From the NCBI GenBank assembly GCA_021785155.1, contig JAJYGE010000351.1, positions 1 to 7,040 of the forward strand: a stretch of DNA of 7,040 nucleotides, written 5' to 3'. Below are positions 5,857 to 7,040 of this stretch, in pieces. The position numbers were made by a program, and so were the translations under genes. The stretch's first letter is position 1. Every line of letters begins with the position of its first letter. The stretch is from Planctomycetota bacterium (lineage in GTDB: Bacteria; Planctomycetota; Phycisphaerae; WQYP01). Under the pieces are notes generated by a model that was given only the letters and a program-made list of their open reading frames with translations, was not told the DNA's origin and did not search any database.

Positions 5857-6748
5857 AGAACTCGCGGCGGAGCTGACCAAAACCGATGCCGCCAACGGTT
5901 TTGGCAATCGCTTTTTATGGTCCTGCGTGCGCCGCAGTAAACTTCTGCCGCGCGGGGGCAATTTACAGGAATCCCATTATCAGCCGCTGCGGCAAAGATT
6001 AACGCAGGCTCTGCAATATGCGGCCGATGTCAGCGACATCGGCATGAGCGCGGCGGCATGGGATGTATGGGAGCGGCATTATCCGATATTGTCCGGCGGC
6101 CATACGGGCCTGCACGGCAAACTTACCAGCCGCGCCGAGGCGCAGGTGCGGCGATTGGCGTGCATTTACGCCCTTTTGGATAACTGCGGCACGGTGGAAA
6201 CGCAACATCTTCAGGCGGCTTTGGCGTTATGGGATTTTTGTGATCGCAGTGCGGGGTATTTATTTGCCGATAACGCACATGGCAATAGCACCGCAACACC
6301 TGATCCGGTGCGGGAGGTCATTGAGATTCTCCGCAATCTCGGCGGGCGGGCAACGTTAAAAGTCATCCGCGGCAAACGCCGCAAATTCCGGGAAGCCGGC
6401 GTTCTGGAACCCCTTATCGAACAGGCCATTGATCGCGGTTTGTTGCGGCGCTGCGAACTTTCCACGCACGGTCCGGGAGCGCCATCGAATTGCGTGGAAC
6501 TCACGGGCATTGGAGAATCCGGCGCGGGCATGACGACGGACAATGCTTCACGCCGTGGTATCGCGGTACCGGTATCGGTATTGCCCGAAGACGCTCCATC
6601 CATGAATTCCGATACCGATACCAACGATACCAACGATACCGGCAAGACCGAATTTGCCTCAGCCCCGCCCGAAGCATCAGAACTCGATCGCGTGCCGACG
6701 GAACTGGAAGAAGCCAACACATTGGATGCCGACGTGACAGAAGCGTGA
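5801..6748 (+). CDS. C-terminal fragment of the split gene: rest of DUF3987, winged-helix-like region, acidic tail
   Basis: This frame is open from 5777, after a TGA at 5774-5776. The only early start is GTG 5801, inside the second repeat copy, with no convincing ribosome site. Residues 1-165 continue the DUF3987 core (GAHISIIGHITHEEL, then NGFGNRFLWSCVRRSKLLP). Residues 167-225 look like a winged-helix DNA-binding module. The remaining 90 residues are low-complexity with S-D-T-D-T-N-D-T-N-D-T at 270-280. The ATG overlapping the upstream stop (5853-5855) is in a third frame, so ordinary stop-start coupling would not express this part. Its reading frame is otherwise clean. Confidence 0.75.
   Translation: MPTKATGAHISIIGHITHEELAAELTKTDAANGFGNRFLWSCVRRSKLLPRGGNLQESHYQPLRQRLTQALQYAADVSDIGMSAAAWDVWERHYPILSGGHTGLHGKLTSRAEAQVRRLACIYALLDNCGTVETQHLQAALALWDFCDRSAGYLFADNAHGNSTATPDPVREVIEILRNLGGRATLKVIRGKRRKFREAGVLEPLIEQAIDRGLLRRCELSTHGPGAPSNCVELTGIGESGAGMTTDNASRRGIAVPVSVLPEDAPSMNSDTDTNDTNDTGKTEFASAPPEASELDRVPTELEEANTLDADVTEA
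6557..6640 (+). repeat. GGTATCGG/CCGATACC inverted and tandem repeat in the tail-coding region
   Basis: GGTACCGGTATCGG at 6565-6578 pairs with CCGATACCGATACC at 6609-6622 at 13 of 14 positions across a 30-nt loop. A further GGTATCGC lies at 6557-6564. AACGATACC is repeated in tandem at 6623-6631 and 6632-6640. In the protein the right arm encodes the D-T/N-D-T repeat of the disordered tail. It may be simple repeat expansion tolerated in an unstructured region, or an mRNA structure. Confidence 0.65.
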
Positions 6749-6827
6749 TAAGTAAGCATCAGTGTTCACCACGGTTCAAACCCCAATGGGCTGGAATCAC
6801 GGCCCTTGATCACGCTGGATGGAAATT

Positions 6828-6970
6828 TCATCCGAATACTGCCCTTGTATCGTTCGCCGCGCACGATTTACCCCTGTCCATTGATCGCTCCACTTCGCGA
6901 TCATAAAGATCGGAAAAGGTTTCAGCGATCGCGTTGGGATTAATCTCCGCAGCTTGCGGCGGGCGGGCAC
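6828..6970 (-). pseudogene. Possible 3' remnant of a minus-strand gene cut by the IS end
   Basis: Read on the minus strand from 6968 down to the TGA at 6828-6830, 46 codons give a protein-like sequence containing PQAAEINPNAIAETFSDLYD and then REVERSMDRGKS. The helix-like pattern and balanced composition look more like a real C-terminus than the alternative frames. There is no credible start codon in this frame: it continues a short way into the IS-like sequence and meets a stop there. This fits a gene truncated by insertion at 6970/6971. I do not recognise the family. The coding call rests on composition only and could be chance. The overlapping 69-codon minus-strand frame is Arg-rich and less convincing. 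Confidence 0.3.
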
Positions 6971-6980
6971 TGTCATACCA

Positions 6981-7019
6981 AAGTTGTAATGTCCTGTTTG
7001 GCCCAAGTTAAAATGTCCT
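6981..7019 (+). repeat. Two 15-bp direct repeats in the IS end
   Basis: AAGTTGTAATGTCCT at 6981-6995 and AAGTTAAAATGTCCT at 7005-7019 match at 13 of 15 positions, with a 24-bp period (about two helical turns). They are probable transposase-binding sites. Confidence 0.75.
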
Positions 7020-7035
7020 CTTTTGGAAAAAGAGG
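7017..7035. repeat. Perfect 8-bp inverted repeat next to a possible start codon
   Basis: CCTCTTTT at 7017-7024 and AAAAGAGG at 7028-7035 form a hairpin with a GGA loop. The right arm contains an AGAGG Shine-Dalgarno-like run directly before ATG 7036, so in RNA the hairpin would hide it. Such inside-IS hairpins can limit translation of transposase from outside transcripts; this role is inference. Confidence 0.55.
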
Positions 7036-7040
7036 ATGTT

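Larger units (their letters stand above)
4738..6748 (+). pseudogene. DnaB_N-DUF3987 replication-type protein, split by a 19-bp tandem duplication
   Basis: The two reading frames 4738-5856 and 5801-6748 are halves of one gene. A 19-bp unit is present twice in tandem at 5782-5819. Because 19 is not a multiple of 3, the frame is shifted. Deleting one copy gives a continuous 663-residue protein reading VPTKATGAHISIIGH across the junction, as expected for DUF3987. The predicted order is: DnaB-like N-terminal helical domain (about 35-150), DUF3987 P-loop-like ATPase core with G-D-S-S-K-A-R-K-G-T at 245-254, SGLSSGEG at 277-284 and EPEF at 313-316, then the core's second half including NGFGNRFLW, a probable winged-helix region, and a disordered Asp/Thr-rich tail. 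Proteins of this kind are associated with plasmid, phage or island replication. There is no premature stop other than the one caused by the shift, so the lesion is recent or is a sequencing or assembly error. Confidence 0.85.
6971..7040 (+). mobile_element. Left end of an insertion sequence (ISNCY/IS21/IS481-like), running off the window
   Basis: The segment begins TGTCATACC and contains two directly repeated blocks 24 bp apart, AAGTTGTAATGTCCT and AAGTTAAAATGTCCT. This arrangement of a 5'-TGTCA tip followed by repeated xAAATGTCC motifs is what I recall for ends of integrase-type IS elements of the IS21/IS481/ISNCY sort, where the repeats bind the transposase. The sequence is more A+T-rich than its left flank. 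A purine-rich AAAAGAGG then ATG at 7036 may mark the start region of a transposase gene just outside the window. The family and the exact boundary at 6971 are inferences; no transposase sequence is visible here. Confidence 0.55.

Noticed and set aside
6770..6800. GGTTCAAACCCC resembling a tRNA T-loop
   Set aside because: The flanking bases do not form the 5-bp T stem, and no acceptor, D or anticodon arms are found around it.
6883..6902. GATCGC/GCGATC inverted repeat as a terminator for the DUF3987 gene
   Set aside because: The stem is only 6 bp with no following T run on either strand, and it lies 135 bp past the stop codon.

Overview
The window looks like a stretch of bacterial chromosome, probably from a planctomycete or a related PVC-group bacterium. 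The main reason is the PAS-GAF-receiver protein at 2841-4535, whose overall plan I associate with Planctomycetota. The SNF2/SWIM pair, the DnaB_N-DUF3987 gene and a base composition of roughly mid-50s % G+C (judged by eye) are compatible with this. The lineage call is an inference from recalled family resemblance, not a search result. All convincing complete genes are on the + strand.

Layout. (1) 1-1476 is the C-terminal two-thirds or so of a SNF2/RapA-type ATPase, cut by the left window edge. (2) 1511-2461 is its partner, a SWIM zinc-finger protein with a histone-H1-like lysine/alanine/proline tail. The two are 34 bp apart and probably cotranscribed. (3) 2462-2840 is a 379-bp gene-free spacer rich in small inverted and direct repeats, ending in a promoter-like sequence. 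(4) 2841-4535 is a cytoplasmic signalling protein: half-receiver, PAS, GAF, an H-box-like segment whose histidine is replaced by cysteine, and an intact C-terminal receiver. (5) 4738-6748 is one gene for a DnaB-N-terminal-domain plus DUF3987 protein, now split into two frames by an exact 19-bp tandem duplication. (6) 6749-6970 is non-coding on the + strand but may hold the 3' end of a minus-strand gene. (7) 6971-7040 looks like the left end of an insertion sequence that runs off the right edge.

How the parts relate. SNF2 plus SWIM forms a likely DNA-remodelling or helicase module. The signalling gene has its own promoter-like region and probably works through phosphotransfer from a separate histidine kinase, because it carries no ATPase domain. 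The DUF3987 gene belongs to a class often found in mobile or accessory DNA, and it sits beside an IS end, so the right side looks like eroding accessory DNA.

The most striking observation is the 19-bp duplication at 5782-5819. Its ends coincide with a 7-bp direct repeat, so simple replication slippage explains it. Removing one copy exactly restores a 663-residue open frame. I did not find a convincing previously undescribed multi-gene system. The best candidates for follow-up are this slippage lesion, the unusual DnaB_N-DUF3987 architecture, the kinase-like protein that lacks both H-box histidine and ATPase, and the gene remnant abutting the IS end.
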